Below, piece after piece: positions 1-10,965 of a stretch of DNA of 64,000 bases. The position numbers and the translations under genes were made by a program. The notes below the pieces were generated by a model. It was given only the letters and a program-made list of their open reading frames with translations, was not told where the DNA came from and did not search any database. Positions within the stretch are counted from its first letter, which is position 1. Each line of letters begins with the position of its first letter. Source of the DNA: Silene latifolia (lineage: Eukaryota > Streptophyta > Magnoliopsida > Caryophyllales > Caryophyllaceae); contig NC_133526.1 of assembly GCF_048544455.1 (NCBI RefSeq), positions 12,478,001-12,542,000 of the forward strand, given 5' to 3'.

Positions 1-531
1 TTGGGTCTTTTTAAAATTGAAGTCAAGTCCTAAGGCGTCACGCCGTCATTTTGGACTCCCTACCCCTACTCAAGTAGGAGCTAAACATTTCCACACCTAG
101 TCTCACACACTCGAGGCTAACACATCGAGTCATTCCAAAATCCGTTTCTTGAATTCTCCTAATGACACGTTCGGGACACACATACCCGAACCTCGAGTCA
201 AGTCTGTCTTAAACAACACAAATTAGAATTAACATGTGTCATCAATCCCATCAATAAAGTCAACCACATAAATGTCACTCCGTCAAAGTCAACACTCGAG
301 TCTAAAATTAAAGTCAAACACCGTGAGTCCAAACACGAGAAGTCGCTCACGACATTTCACGAATTCACAAGTCAAGTTTAGATTTATCATCTTGTCCTTT
401 CCTTTGTTTGTTGCCTTAGTATGCGTGATCCCATGTCGAATCGAGTGTAATGCGCGTTATTTCTATCGAGTAGGAATCCAGCAAGTTCTGTCAATCAGAA
501 AAGTCACGAAGCAGATCAAGCCACAATCACC

Positions 532-1872
532 GTGTCTCTCCAAGATGTTTATGCCATGGTCCTAGGAGTTCAAGCTACAGTGGAAAATTTGAGCATTCGC
601 GTCCTCACCCTTGAAAATGGAATGGTGGAAAAGAACATGCCAACTAGGGAAACCTCTAGTCTAGGTCATCCAAAGCTTACCTCTTGCAATAACCATCGTC
701 CTAGAAAGCCGAAAACAGCTGAAAGGAAACCTGGGAGGCATCAAAGGGTGCTTACCAATTTAGGCATGTCTTATGCCGATGCTTTGAAGAGACTCTCTGA
801 CCAAGGCAAGCTACATCCAATAGGGCCAACTCCGGATCCACCTTTAGAGAAACAGGTGAACCTCTGGAAGGGCAACAAATACTGCTTATATCACCAAGGT
901 AGAGGCCATGATATTGAAGAGTGTTTTCTCTTGAAACACACCATCCAAGATATGATCGAAGTGGGCAAGCTTCCTAAGCCACCTTCTGTCGGAAAATCCA
1001 AGAAAATCGACCCTCTTGGGTCTAATGTCATTAAGCATGATGAAGAACTATCTCTAGATTGTTCTCATCTCCTCAATCATCATGATGATAAAGAAATCAA
1101 TGTCCTCGAAGATGAAGATATCCAAAATGGAATGCTCATGCTTTCCATTACCTTCAACAATAAATTCTCCAAAATAGAAGGAGCCATTGATAATCTAAAA
1201 TTCCGACTTTCCAACATGGAGAAACAGTTTGCTGAAATGAGTAAGAAGCTTGATGCCCGACCTCTCAAGATGAAAAGTGTCCAGACAAACCCTCAACTTG
1301 ACAGTCCTAAGGATAAAGCAACCAATGGACAATCTATTCTTAGTTCTTCTCATCCAGGAATCAAAATCAATAAAGGCATCCTCATGGATCCTTCGTCAAA
1401 GAAACATAACAACCCTCCAAGGTCATTTACAAAGGCTTCCGAAAATAAGGGCACACCTTCTAGGAAATTTACCAACATTGGTATTAGATACGCCGATGCC
1501 TTTCAGAGACTCATGGAACAAGGAATGTTGAAGCCTATAGGACCTACACCTGACCCAGAAAAGAAATCCAAATTCTGGGATGAGAATGCATATTGCAAAT
1601 ACCATAGAGGTAAAGGGCATGATACAGAGAAATGTTACAAATTAAAAAACGACATTCAGGATATGATCGAAAACGGGAAGTTGTCCCGCTCAACTTTTAA
1701 CCCACATGGCAGGTTAGGCAATCCTCATGGATATACCACTTATCAAGAAACTTTTCTTGACTATTACCCTTTCAATGTTCCCAATGACGAAGATGAGGTG
1801 CTCAAATGGGTGAATGCTCAAAGTCGATGCCGGGCCATTCTTTGGAAGAGAAAATGCTCAAGCATGGGCTGA
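532..1872 (+). CDS. Retrotransposon gag-like protein with two zinc-knuckle-like units
   Basis: This is a 446-codon ORF inside the Tat-like element. It contains two related modules, at about residues 80-150 and 325-390. Each has a stretch like PIGPTPDP followed by C-x2-H-x4-GH-x4-C (first CLYHQGRGHDIEEC, second CKYHRGKGHDTEKC) and then an LK..IQDMIE.GKL helix-like segment. Such modified knuckles are seen in gag proteins of plant Tat-type gypsy elements, where they are expected to bind element RNA. The segment between the modules is polar and may form a coiled coil (about residues 205-245). No pol domain follows in this or another frame. The start at 532 is the first in-frame Met and may not be the true start. 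Confidence 0.65.
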   Translation: MSLQDVYAMVLGVQATVENLSIRVLTLENGMVEKNMPTRETSSLGHPKLTSCNNHRPRKPKTAERKPGRHQRVLTNLGMSYADALKRLSDQGKLHPIGPTPDPPLEKQVNLWKGNKYCLYHQGRGHDIEECFLLKHTIQDMIEVGKLPKPPSVGKSKKIDPLGSNVIKHDEELSLDCSHLLNHHDDKEINVLEDEDIQNGMLMLSITFNNKFSKIEGAIDNLKFRLSNMEKQFAEMSKKLDARPLKMKSVQTNPQLDSPKDKATNGQSILSSSHPGIKINKGILMDPSSKKHNNPPRSFTKASENKGTPSRKFTNIGIRYADAFQRLMEQGMLKPIGPTPDPEKKSKFWDENAYCKYHRGKGHDTEKCYKLKNDIQDMIENGKLSRSTFNPHGRLGNPHGYTTYQETFLDYYPFNVPNDEDEVLKWVNAQSRCRAILWKRKCSSMG

Positions 1873-3330
1873 TGATTACGAGTTTAGGTCTAAGATCGCG
1901 TCAAAGTCCGGGTCCGAGTCCGAGTCTTAGGCTTTCTATCTCATATTTGTTCTAGTATCTTTCTCCATTTTTATTCCTAGTGACAACCTGGGGGCTATTC
2001 CATGAGTCACGTGTCTTCTCATATCTATGTTAAATACATTTATTATCCATTTCAATAAAAGCACACTTTTCAATCCACATATTTTATGATATCTCTTCCT
2101 CTACCCTTTTCCTGTGACAACAAGAATTGGTTTGAGACATTTTTTAAAATGACAACAACAACACATGACAGTCAATGTGAGTGCACTTATATGATGTTCC
2201 ATTCCAAGTTGCATAGGACCTGAAACTCCGTGTTCTTTCTTTACCCATTTCATGTCTGGTAATAGAAACCTTCACTATAACCCCAATTTAGGACGAGCCT
2301 ATCTTAAGAGATTCTAGGACAAATCCAGACCATCTCCCTTGTTAACGATCCATGACGGAAGGCAAGCCCATTCCCCACAATAAACAACCTGTGTTACTGA
2401 AAACCAACCCGTTTCACACCCAAGGTGCTAGTCTAACCCAAATCCATGGTAACAAGCAAATCCAAGACGATACGAGCCATGATCAAAGACAAAAGGCTCA
2501 ATCAAGAGAAACTGAGGTCAATATCCAAGGCCACAATTATGCCCGTAATCCAACACAAAAGTGTCAAAAGAAGAGGCTCAATCAAACAAGTCTATATCCA
2601 AAGTCAAAATTATCCTCAAAAACCTGAGCAAAAAATCCGAGATATATTCTGGACCAAGAATCTGAGTCTGAATCAAGAACAAGTCTGAAATCAAATACTA
2701 AACGGAATACTCCTGAAGTCTATATAAAATCAAGTTACAGTATAGAATCAATACATTAATGAAGATGGTTAGCTAACACCCTCACTTAGCCTTTCACACA
2801 TCACACCCTAAGTCCTTCCCGAGACCGTTACAGGGAGATAGTTAGGAATTTTGAGAATCCTCTCAAGCTTGTCAAGTATACCCATCCTTTAGGGCCAAGA
2901 CATGGAAACTTGAACCCACGTCATTTTAACCTACCTTTATGTGCTCAGGCTACATCAAGCCAAGAGACTCCATTTACAAGCCACATTACAAGCCATAACC
3001 CCATTAAGCCTTAACTCCACAAAATCAAGCTCCAGAGATTTGTTCATCAAAGCCTCTTATTACCGAGCTCCACATTCCAAATATCCAATCCAGTTTTACC
3101 TTGACCCAAACACGGAGTCTTCACATACTTTGCTACCCAGAATGGGACATACCCATATTCATCCTTAGGGTCCACTGAGTGCGCTCACATGACAAGGAAT
3201 TTTTACAAACTTAATTATACCTCTTTGATCTATGATCAGAGGGAGTTATCTCAAATCGATTCTTCGAGTCACCAAAGGAATACACCCTTGTGACCCTGCA
3301 CTTTAAGGCCCTAACAACATAGCTTAGGCA
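1873..3330. other. Non-coding internal region of the Tat-like element
   Basis: No convincing gene is visible; small ORFs here lack recognisable motifs. The segment has a CCTGGGGGCT purine-rich motif near 1987 that resembles the element's own polypurine tract, which suggests internal duplication or older nested ends. Confidence 0.4.
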
Positions 3331-3338
3331 TACATCTG

Positions 3339-3502
3339 AACTACGATATGGTTTGATTTCACCTGCTCAGGTGGATACGTAGGCAGTCCTTTCTTACCCA
3401 AGAAGAATACAACCACAACACCCAAATAAAATTAACCAAACCTCGGAACTACGATCTGGTTTGATTTCACCTCACGTGAATACGTAGGCAGTCCTCAAGG
3501 AC
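3339..3502 (+). repeat. Two-copy direct repeat inside the Tat-like element
   Basis: A block of about 55 bp containing GGTTTGATTTCACCT and ATACGTAGGCAGTCCT occurs near 3339-3395 and again near 3443-3500, with a few substitutions and a small length difference. Blocks of this type are common upstream of the 3' LTR in Tat-like elements. Confidence 0.6.
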
Positions 3503-4310
3503 ACAACCATCTCAACCATCACAATTTCCAACCTTCCAACCTCAATTAACATCCCTTCCATAACCAACACCTCTATACTGGGGGCTCTTTATTGTCGCCC
3601 AGCCTCTCTTTTTACCAAATTCCAGAGTCATCTTCTCATCCTGGGGGCTTCTCTTCCAAGATGCCACCCTTCCTTTATTCCTCTAAGTCTAGCTTTTACT
3701 CGGTCCGGACAATGACAAAGGTCTTAGATCAATCCTCCAAGTCATCGTGCCTCAAGAGGGGTCTCTTTTACAGCAAACGGTGGTGAAAGACATCCACGTA
3801 GACAGATGATCTATGGCTCATGCCTTGCCTTTATATGCCTTCATCATTCTTGCAATTCTTATACCTTTGAAACTGATACGCATTGTCATCCACACTTGGA
3901 TAGGGGTTGCGCATACTTAAACAAAGTCTGTCAAAGTCATCCCTGTGTCGCGTCAAATCTAAGCTAGTGTCGCGTCAGTCAAGCCTAAGTCTACATTTCG
4001 CGTCATGTCCATATAAGGTCTGTGTCATGTCAAGTCCTATGTCTAAAGCCCATTTGAATATGCATAACGCATTACAAACGACAAATTCCTTTACGCAAGT
4101 TTTAAACAACTTTTAAAAAGAAACGACTTTTGCAAACCTATGTGTTTCCTCATTCGAGGTCCATGTAATAATCGCTTGCGTGCATATATTAGTTTGCATT
4201 CTTGTGTGGCTACTAACCATGCAGGTAAGTATCAGAAGCAGTACTTTGCCGAGACCTGGCTTGCCACAACGAGCGAATATTCTTTGACAGGTGTTTTGAC
4301 ATACCTCTAT
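3503..4310. other. Non-coding element sequence with polypurine-like motifs
   Basis: Two more TGGGGGCT motifs occur near 3580 and 3642, and a TGTGTCGCGTCA-like short repeat occurs around 3940-3985. I see no gene here. Confidence 0.35.
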
Positions 4311-4312
4311 TA

Positions 4313-4660
4313 TGTTCCCCCAACGAGAGTACACGGATAGACTTTCCCTCTCGAGACATGGAGACCAGTTCCCGATTATGTTCCCCCAGCGAGAGTACAC
4401 GGATAGACATTCCCTCTCGAGACATGGAGATCAGTTCCCAAGATTTATTCCCCAACGAGAGTTTGCTTGAGGACAGAAACATGCAGATTCCCTAGAGTAA
4501 TCACCCAACGAGAGTTTGCTTGAGGACAGAAACATGCAGATTCCCTAGAGTAATCACCCAACGAGAGTTTGCTTGAGGACAGAAACATGCAGATTCCCCA
4601 AAATCATCGTTTTATTCCTCAGTGAGAGTTTGCTTGAGGACAGAGAGAGGCATATACCCC
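4313..4660 (+). repeat. Tandem repeats with AACGAGAG core
   Basis: Two tandem families share the core CAACGAGAG or CAGCGAGAG. The first has two units of about 64 bp with TACACGGATAGAC and CTCTCGAGACATGGAGA (about 4317-4440). The second has three to four units of about 57 bp with TTTGCTTGAGGACAGA and ACATGCAGATTCCC (about 4450-4660). The uneven unit length and lack of spacers show this is a minisatellite of the retroelement, not a CRISPR array. Confidence 0.75.
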
Positions 4661-5797
4661 CAGGTGATCCTTCATATCTTTAGGTAACCCTTTTCAGGAT
4701 AAACCCTCATATCTTTCAGGTAACCCTTTTTCAGGATAAACCCTTCGAGATCTTTCGAAACTTACCTTCATATCCTTCAGCAACCCTTTAGATAACATTT
4801 GGGATAATCATCCTTCACCTTCCTCCCTTCGTATAATCCTTTATTTCTTCGGACACTTCAGATAATCCTTTCAAAAGAACCTTCGATAACTCCTTTTCGC
4901 TTAAGTCCCCTTTCAGTCCTTTAGAGAGAGTTGTCCTTCAGCCTTTCCTTTAGTGAGAGATAGCCTTCAGAGTTAGCCTTCGGAAGTGTTAAGAAGTTTC
5001 TTAAGAATCCCTGTGACCCCTAGATTCTTAGATCTCAAAATGGTTGCCTTTAGGTTCATAAACCTTGAACCTCCCACACCAACGACTTTAGGTTCATAAA
5101 CCCATAAATCCTTTTGGAGTTCCATACCTCAGAAAGCTTAAGCGCACGCGTTTAAAACAAGAATTAGTAACCCAGCAGTTCCTAAACTTAACCCTAGGAT
5201 CCCAATTCCTCTTAGGTTCACAAGCCTTTGAGTTCCCATACCAGACGTCCTTTTAGGTTCATATACCCAAGTTCACACACCTAGCTTCTTTTAAGTTCCC
5301 AAACTCCCTAGAGTTCACATACTTATACCCTTTAGGATCATAATCCTTTAGGATCATCTTTTTCTTTTAGGATCATATTCCTTTAGGATCATCACTTCCT
5401 TAGAGTTCCTACACTCAAACCTTGATTACCCCTTAAGTTGAACTTATATTTGACCTCCTTCCCGACGATGCTTTCCTTTAGGGTCCCACACCCTAGCACA
5501 ATCCTTATATATCTTTTAGGTCTTACCCTTAGCTCCTACGCTTACCCTTACGCAACTCCGGAAACATCTCGAGAAGAAGTCTCAGGTATGGTCTCTTCTA
5601 ATGGCTGGGGAGCCTCCTTACGTAGTCTAATGGACTATAAACGACCCTCCCCGATAGTCGACAGACTCTAAAATGTTCCCGACGACAGGTCCTTGGCTCA
5701 GACCCCTTGAGCTGCCTTGCGTCGCCATAGTCGTCAGGTTGTAATCTTCGATTGACCTGATGGCTATACTTTGACTTTCGCCTTGTCAAAGCCTCAG
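4661..5797 (+). repeat. Decayed short repeats (TTTAGGTTCATA / TTTAGGATCAT)
   Basis: The segment is built of diverged short motifs: CCTTCATATCTTT.AGGTAACCC (about 4668-4745), TTTAGGTTCATAAACC (about 5049-5110 and 5212-5265) and CCTTTAGGATCAT (about 5330-5390). It is pyrimidine-rich and has no long ORF. It looks like slippage-prone non-coding retroelement DNA. Confidence 0.5.
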
Positions 5798-5799
5798 TC

Positions 5800-5812
5800 A
5801 AAGTGGGGGCTC
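5800..5812 (+). other. Polypurine tract next to 3' LTR
   Basis: AAAGTGGGGGCTC directly precedes TGTAGATACC. A G-rich tract at this place primes plus-strand DNA synthesis in LTR elements and fixes the LTR start at 5813. Confidence 0.7.
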
Positions 5813-8254
5813 TGTAGATACCTCATTTCTGCACCTCTCGCAAACCACCCGGTGATGATTGGGCCGCATGTTTGCTACGCGGAAAGATTTGTGACAGTTC
5901 GTAAGTTTATCGTCAAGTGATTGCTCAAATACTAATGTCTACCTCTTAATTGTCATCTAGGTGTCATTACGGTCGTTTTGGCAGTAATTAGAGTTCATTT
6001 GGAGTCCGGGTCAAAAACCGTCTTCATTTCCTAAAACCGTCAAATCCCGAGTCAAAGCAATATGCTTGTCTACCTAAGGTTAGGATGTCGTAAAATGTTG
6101 AGATTATATCTCATTTTGAGTCCCATAATACTTCTTTGGCTAAACTTAAAGTTTACATTACAAAATGTGCATTTCATTTAATTAGAATGATAAACCGATC
6201 TTTAGGCCCGTTTTACGAGGTCATAACGAGCTTTTTGGGTCAGGCCTATTTCACAGAAAGTTCTAGATCTATTTCTTAGCTTTCCAACGCCACCAAAATC
6301 ACCTTATTCCGAGTCTTGTAGAGAAAGTTATGCCTAAAATACGACAGGCTGTCAAACGCGCTTTCTTGCGCAGGAGGAACCCGCTGAGGAAAGGACGCAG
6401 CAAGTGTTGCGCCTCTTCCAAGGGACGTAGCTCTGCTGAGCCTTTTCCTCAAGGTTTTCTTTTTGTCCAAGTTTCCGCGTTTAACCTAAGTCGGTTATTT
6501 CCGGATCTCTCTCTCCTTTCCTAAAGCCTAATTCCGTGATTAGTATAAATAGAGACCTTCGGTCCCTCATATTTCTCACGCGAGTGTCCGCCCTTCTCTT
6601 CTCCCTTTGCATTCTAGACTTTTGTTCTTAATTTTTGGCGTCTACGTGCTTGAACATTCGACCACGTAAGCTCGGATCCTTCTGAGTACCAGCCTCGTTT
6701 GCATGACCGACCAATTTGACCAACTCCACCATAATCAACTTTAATTAATCTAATCGTTTTCCTCTTACGAGGGCACTTTCGTCTACATTCGAGTCGAGCA
6801 TCACTAATCGATAACTTAGTTCTTCTCGTTTCGTCAAACATGTAAGTCTGAGGGTGTAAATCTCTCTTTTATTTATTGTTCTTTACCTTTTTGTATCATC
6901 ATTAATGTAAGGTTTATGTCGAAAATATCTCTTAAAACCGATTTCTAAAACCATGCTTTAAAAACCCTTTTTACGGATTTCCAGAAGACAGACCGTCGAG
7001 AAAGGACGCAGCAACTGCTGTACCTCTTCGTGAGGCTGCCGCAGTTCCTGCTTCCTTTCTTCTTCCTTCGTCCTCTGTAATTCGTTCTTCGTTCTTTTCC
7101 GTTTGTTTTCTTTAATTCTTTGATACAATCATAATAATTTCATCTGTATATATTATTCATCATTAACATGTTTAATTCGTCATTAAATCCGACTTAAATC
7201 CCTTATAATCTCATATTTGCGGGTTTTCGTCATTTAAACTCAATCCGGGTTGTAGGAATTCGATTTGTTCATATCGGGTTTCTGGAATTCGACCTTTGAT
7301 ATATTTTCATCTGTCTATTATGTTATTCGTCATTAATTCGTTATGTTTAACCTATTTTGTTCACCCATGTCATTAATCAATCGTTCATCCATGTAAATAA
7401 TTCGTTCGTATTCGTCTCATCCATGTTTTATTGCTTTTACGACCTATTCACATGTAAATAATGTATTAAATCACTTTCATCCGAGTCATATATCGTAAAT
7501 CATTAAATTTCACCCACGAATATTAACGATTTGCAGTTCCGGCTTCACAGCCAGAACTCAGCCTTGGAACAGACACAGCAACTGCTGCGCCTCTTCCAAA
7601 GGGCGCGGTTCTGTTGCGCCTGTTCCAGGTTGAGTTCTGTCTCTGAACTCCGTTGTTGCTTGACCTAGTTTAATTAGTTTATGTATAATTGACTATTAAC
7701 CGTATTATCGCCTACTGATCTGTTCGTTAAATCTTTCTTTTATTCTTTTTCTCAAACAATCCGTTTTAAAGGTATTTTCGACATGAATCATAAATCCGTT
7801 GTAATTATTGTAATTTTCTATTATTGTATTATTTATCGCATTTGTATGATTTATTTACATGCTCTCACATGCAATCAATCTTAAATCCTACTTTGGCATT
7901 AATTGTATGCTAAATTACGTGTCAACCGACTTAGTCTAATCTTCACATGCTAGGATTAAAACTTGGATGTTGCATTGCATGCATATAATCGACAATATAT
8001 CGAGTATAGACAACTTCCCTAATCATTAGTAGAGGCCGCTATCGAGGCGGGCGGGATTAGGTGTTCGGTCAAAAGAGCTTCCTAATACGTACCCTCACCC
8101 CTTACTCCAGATCTCTGTGAACATCCGTGTTCATTGGCATCCACGAGAGTCATTCTATACATAGAATGCTAAGAGTAACGAGTTCTTGGTGTTCATGTCA
8201 CTACTTTGTGTCTTGACATGGCACGAGGTATTCAAACGGTTTCCAATTTTCCAC
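5813..8254 (+). repeat. LTR of the Tat-like element
   Basis: The LTR starts TGTAGATACC after the polypurine tract. The likely end is TTTCCACA near 8254, a few bases before a PBS-like TGGCGACTCCAC. A TATA box sits at 6544. A block resembling GGACGCAGCAA.TG.TG..CCTCTTCC occurs three times, near 6393, 6998 and 7568, so the LTR grew by internal duplication. The second LTR copy is outside the window, so age cannot be read. Confidence 0.65.
6544..6551 (+). promoter_or_regulatory. TATA box of the Tat-like LTR
   Basis: TATAAATA lies about 730 bp into the LTR, within GATTAGTATAAATAGAGACC. A TATA box in this position fits the U3/R border of a plant LTR promoter. Confidence 0.5.
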
Positions 8255-8264
8255 AATAAATTGG

Positions 8265-8276
8265 TGGCGACTCCAC
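8265..8276 (+). other. PBS-like site after the Tat-like LTR
   Basis: TGGCGACTCCAC resembles the tRNA-Arg-type primer binding site described for Tat-like elements. It lies about 10 bp after the LTR, where a 5' LTR would have it, although a polypurine tract also precedes the same LTR. Confidence 0.5.
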
Positions 8277-8520
8277 AAATGCAAACGCTTGTTCCCAAGC
8301 GCCCCCGTGGCCCATGTCCACACTATTAGACATGATTCTTCTGCATTACCTACACCAGCTAGCCCTATCATTCAACTTGCTAGGCAGGACCATACTGTTA
8401 CTACTCACCTCAGGCCTCGCATCTCCTACAAAGAAGCTACTTCACCAGAAAAGGATAAGGGTAAGGCTACTCTTCATGAAGAAGATGGGAGTGGAGTTAA
8501 TCAAAGAGATGATATTGGAT

Positions 8521-9057
8521 AAAATTGGTTTTTGGAATATCCGAGGTATGAATAATCCAAACAAGCAATTAGCTATTAGTAAGTTTCTACATCAGAATAA
8601 AGTTGGCTTGTTTGGACTAGTTGAGACTAAAATAAAGGAGCATGATTTTCAGTCTGTTCTGCATAAATTAGGTAATTTTTGGAGTGGTTTAAACAATAAT
8701 GGGCATCATCCTGGGGGGAGAGTTTGGATTATCTGGATATCTCAAGTGTTTTCTATACTTCCTGTCAAGAGCTCTGATTAGCATATTATTGTTGAGGTTA
8801 CTGAAGTTAGCTCTGGTGGTATCTTCTGGTACACAGTGGTTTATGGTTCTAACTTAGATAGTGAAAGGGATAATTTGTGGTTACAACTCACTCAGTTGAA
8901 AGACTTGTGTACTAAACCCTGGTATATTTGTGGAGATTTTAATGCCTTATTGAACTATAATGAGAGATTGGGTAGTGATGTGTCTTGGAATGAACTAAGC
9001 GCTTTTAGGCAATGTCTGGATTATTGTGAGGTCACTGATATTGCTGCTCAAGGGTAA
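8521..9057 (+). pseudogene. LINE ORF2 endonuclease domain (broken)
   Basis: The start of ORF2 is recognisable as GFWNIRGMNNPNKQ, followed by GLFGLVETKIK, both typical of the L1-type endonuclease N-terminus. After an in-frame TAG near 8779 the domain continues with VVYGSN and WYICGDFNALL, the GDFN motif that belongs to the catalytic core. A TAA at 9055 stops the frame. The enzyme would nick target DNA for target-primed reverse transcription, but this copy is disabled. Confidence 0.8.
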
Positions 9058-9409
9058 TTCTTTACCTGGAATAATAAGCAGACACCTACCACTAGAGTGT
9101 TTTCAAGGATTGATAGATTTCTCATTAACATGGATTGGTTGTCCCTCTATCCTGACTGTAGTGATTAATTTATGAATAAGGGGACTTTTGATCACTGCCC
9201 TTGCATCTGCTATAAAAGGAATGAGGTGCATACCAGGAAAACAGCCTTTAGATATTTTAACATATGGAGTCTGGATCCTCAATTCACTGATATTATCAAA
9301 CATGAATAGGATAAAGTGGTTCTTGGGATTCCAATGTATCAAGTTGTCACTAAACTTAGGAACCTGAAGAAACCTCTTCAGTTGTTGAATAAAAATAGAT
9401 TCTCTGATA

Positions 9410-9787
9410 TTGAGAAAACAACTGACATTGCTAGGCTTGTTTTGGATGATTTACAAGATGCATCTTAATCCTCATGATCAGACCATCCTACAAGCTGAAA
9501 GGGAGGCTGCTGATTCTTATGCTTTCCTCAATAAAGCTAGAATTAGTTTCTTACAACAGAAAACCAAAACTGAGTGGCTTAAAGGAGTAGATGAGAATTC
9601 TAAGTTTATTCAGAATAGAGTGTTACAAATTATTGATGGCCAAGGTATCACTCATCATGATCCTCAAGCTATTGAGAAGGCCTTCTTGGATTATTATATT
9701 GATCTTCTGGGTACAAGCAAGCCTATCACTAATGTCATAAACCTACTGTTAGGACTGGTCCTCTTCTCAATGAGCAACAACTGCTGA
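9410..9787 (+). pseudogene. LINE ORF2 linker between endonuclease and RT (broken)
   Basis: This frame encodes a segment with LLQAEREAADSYAFLNKARISF-like sequence and WLKGVDENSKFIQNRV, which matches the spacer before the reverse transcriptase in plant LINEs (normally W...GD.N..FFH). The ORF breaks shortly before the RT frame begins at 9790. Confidence 0.65.
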
Positions 9788-9789
9788 CC

Positions 9790-10872
9790 TTGTTAAAACC
9801 TGTGACTTCTGAGGAAATAAAACAATGCATCTTTGTTATTCCTGCTTCCAAAAGCCCAGGCCCTGATGGTTACACCAGCCAATTTTTCAAGGACTGCTGG
9901 GATACTGTAGGTAGGGATATCTATGAGGCTGTCCAGGGTTTTTTCACATCTGGGAAACTCTTAAAACAGGTTAATACCACTATCATTACCCTTATTCCTA
10001 AGGTACCTAACCCAAAGAGTGTTATAGAATTTCGTCCCATAGCTTATTGCAATATTATTTATAAGTGCAAAGCCAAACTCCTTTGTAATAGACTGAGTGA
10101 GGTCCTTCCTGAGTTAGTAAGTACCAGTCAGGGCGGCTTTGTGAAAGAGAGGACAGTTGTTGAGAATGTCCTTATTTGTCAGGATATAGTGAGGCTTTAC
10201 AATAGAAAGTCTGCTTCCCCTCGTTGCCTCATAAAAATTGATCTTAAGAAAGCCTATGATAGTGTTGAGTGAATTTTCTTCATCAAATGCTTGTTGCCCT
10301 TAATTTCCCACAACAATTCATTGGTTGGATAATGACTTGTGTCATCTCCCCTACCTATTCCTTATCCCTTTAATGGTAGCTCCTTTGGCTTTTTCCACGG
10401 CAAGAGAGGTCTAAGGCAAGGGGATCCTCTTTCACCCGTGCTCTTTACTTTATGCATGGATTATCTTTCTAGAATTCTTACAGTTGTTGGGCAGCAAAGT
10501 GACTTCAGATTTCATCCTCTTTGTGGCCACATTAGATTGAATCACCTGCTATTTGCAGATGATCTTCTTTTATTCTCTAAAAGGAATGCTGTATCCATCA
10601 TGTGGATTCTCAGAGCTTTTGCAACTTTTTCTGCTGCCTCTGGCTTGTGCCTTAATAAGGACAAGTCTGAAATATTTTTCAATGGAGTGCACACTCAGAC
10701 TATTGGTGATATACTTCAAGTTTCTGGGTTCAGGGTAGGAGCTTTACCTTTTAAATATCTAGGAGTGCCCATTTCTTCTAAAAAAAACTCACCAAAAATG
10801 AAGGTAGAAAGCTCACTGACAGAATTACTACAAGGATTAGAGCCTGGGGATCCAAGCACCTCTCATATGTAG
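9790..10872 (+). pseudogene. LINE ORF2 reverse transcriptase domain (broken)
   Basis: The frame shows RT motifs in order: SPGPDGYTSQFF, LIPKVPNPKSVIEFRPIA, GGFVKERTVVENVL and KIDLKKAYDSVE, then a stop near 10270. After the break come GLRQGDPLSPVLFTLCMD and the catalytic FADDLLLFSK (about 10550-10580). The FADD form of the YxDD box is usual for plant LINEs. The second half ends at a stop near 10870. The domain would copy LINE RNA at the nicked target. Confidence 0.85.
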
Positions 10873-10965
10873 GGAGACTTACCCTTGTAACATCTGTGTT
10901 GCAGTCCCTTCACTCTTACTGGGCTTCCATTTTTCTTATTCCCAGTAGTATCATGAACAAAATTA

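Larger units (their letters stand above)
1..8254 (+). mobile_element. Tat-like Ty3/gypsy retrotransposon, internal region plus 3' LTR (fossil)
   Basis: The stretch reads as the internal region and 3' LTR of a plus-strand LTR retrotransposon. In order it holds a gag-like ORF (532-1872), non-coding sequence with tandem repeats (about 1,900-5,790), a purine-rich tract ending GTGGGGGCTC just before TGTAGATACC, and a long LTR. A PBS-like TGGCGACTCCAC follows the LTR. The knuckle spacing in the gag-like ORF, the TGTAGATACC LTR start and this primer site together resemble the Tat lineage of plant gypsy elements. No protease, integrase or reverse transcriptase is visible, so the copy looks non-autonomous or broken. 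The left end lies outside the window. Confidence 0.7.

Noticed and set aside
4313-4660. Regular repeats as a CRISPR array
   Set aside because: Unit lengths vary, there are no unique spacers, and the surroundings are a plant retroelement.
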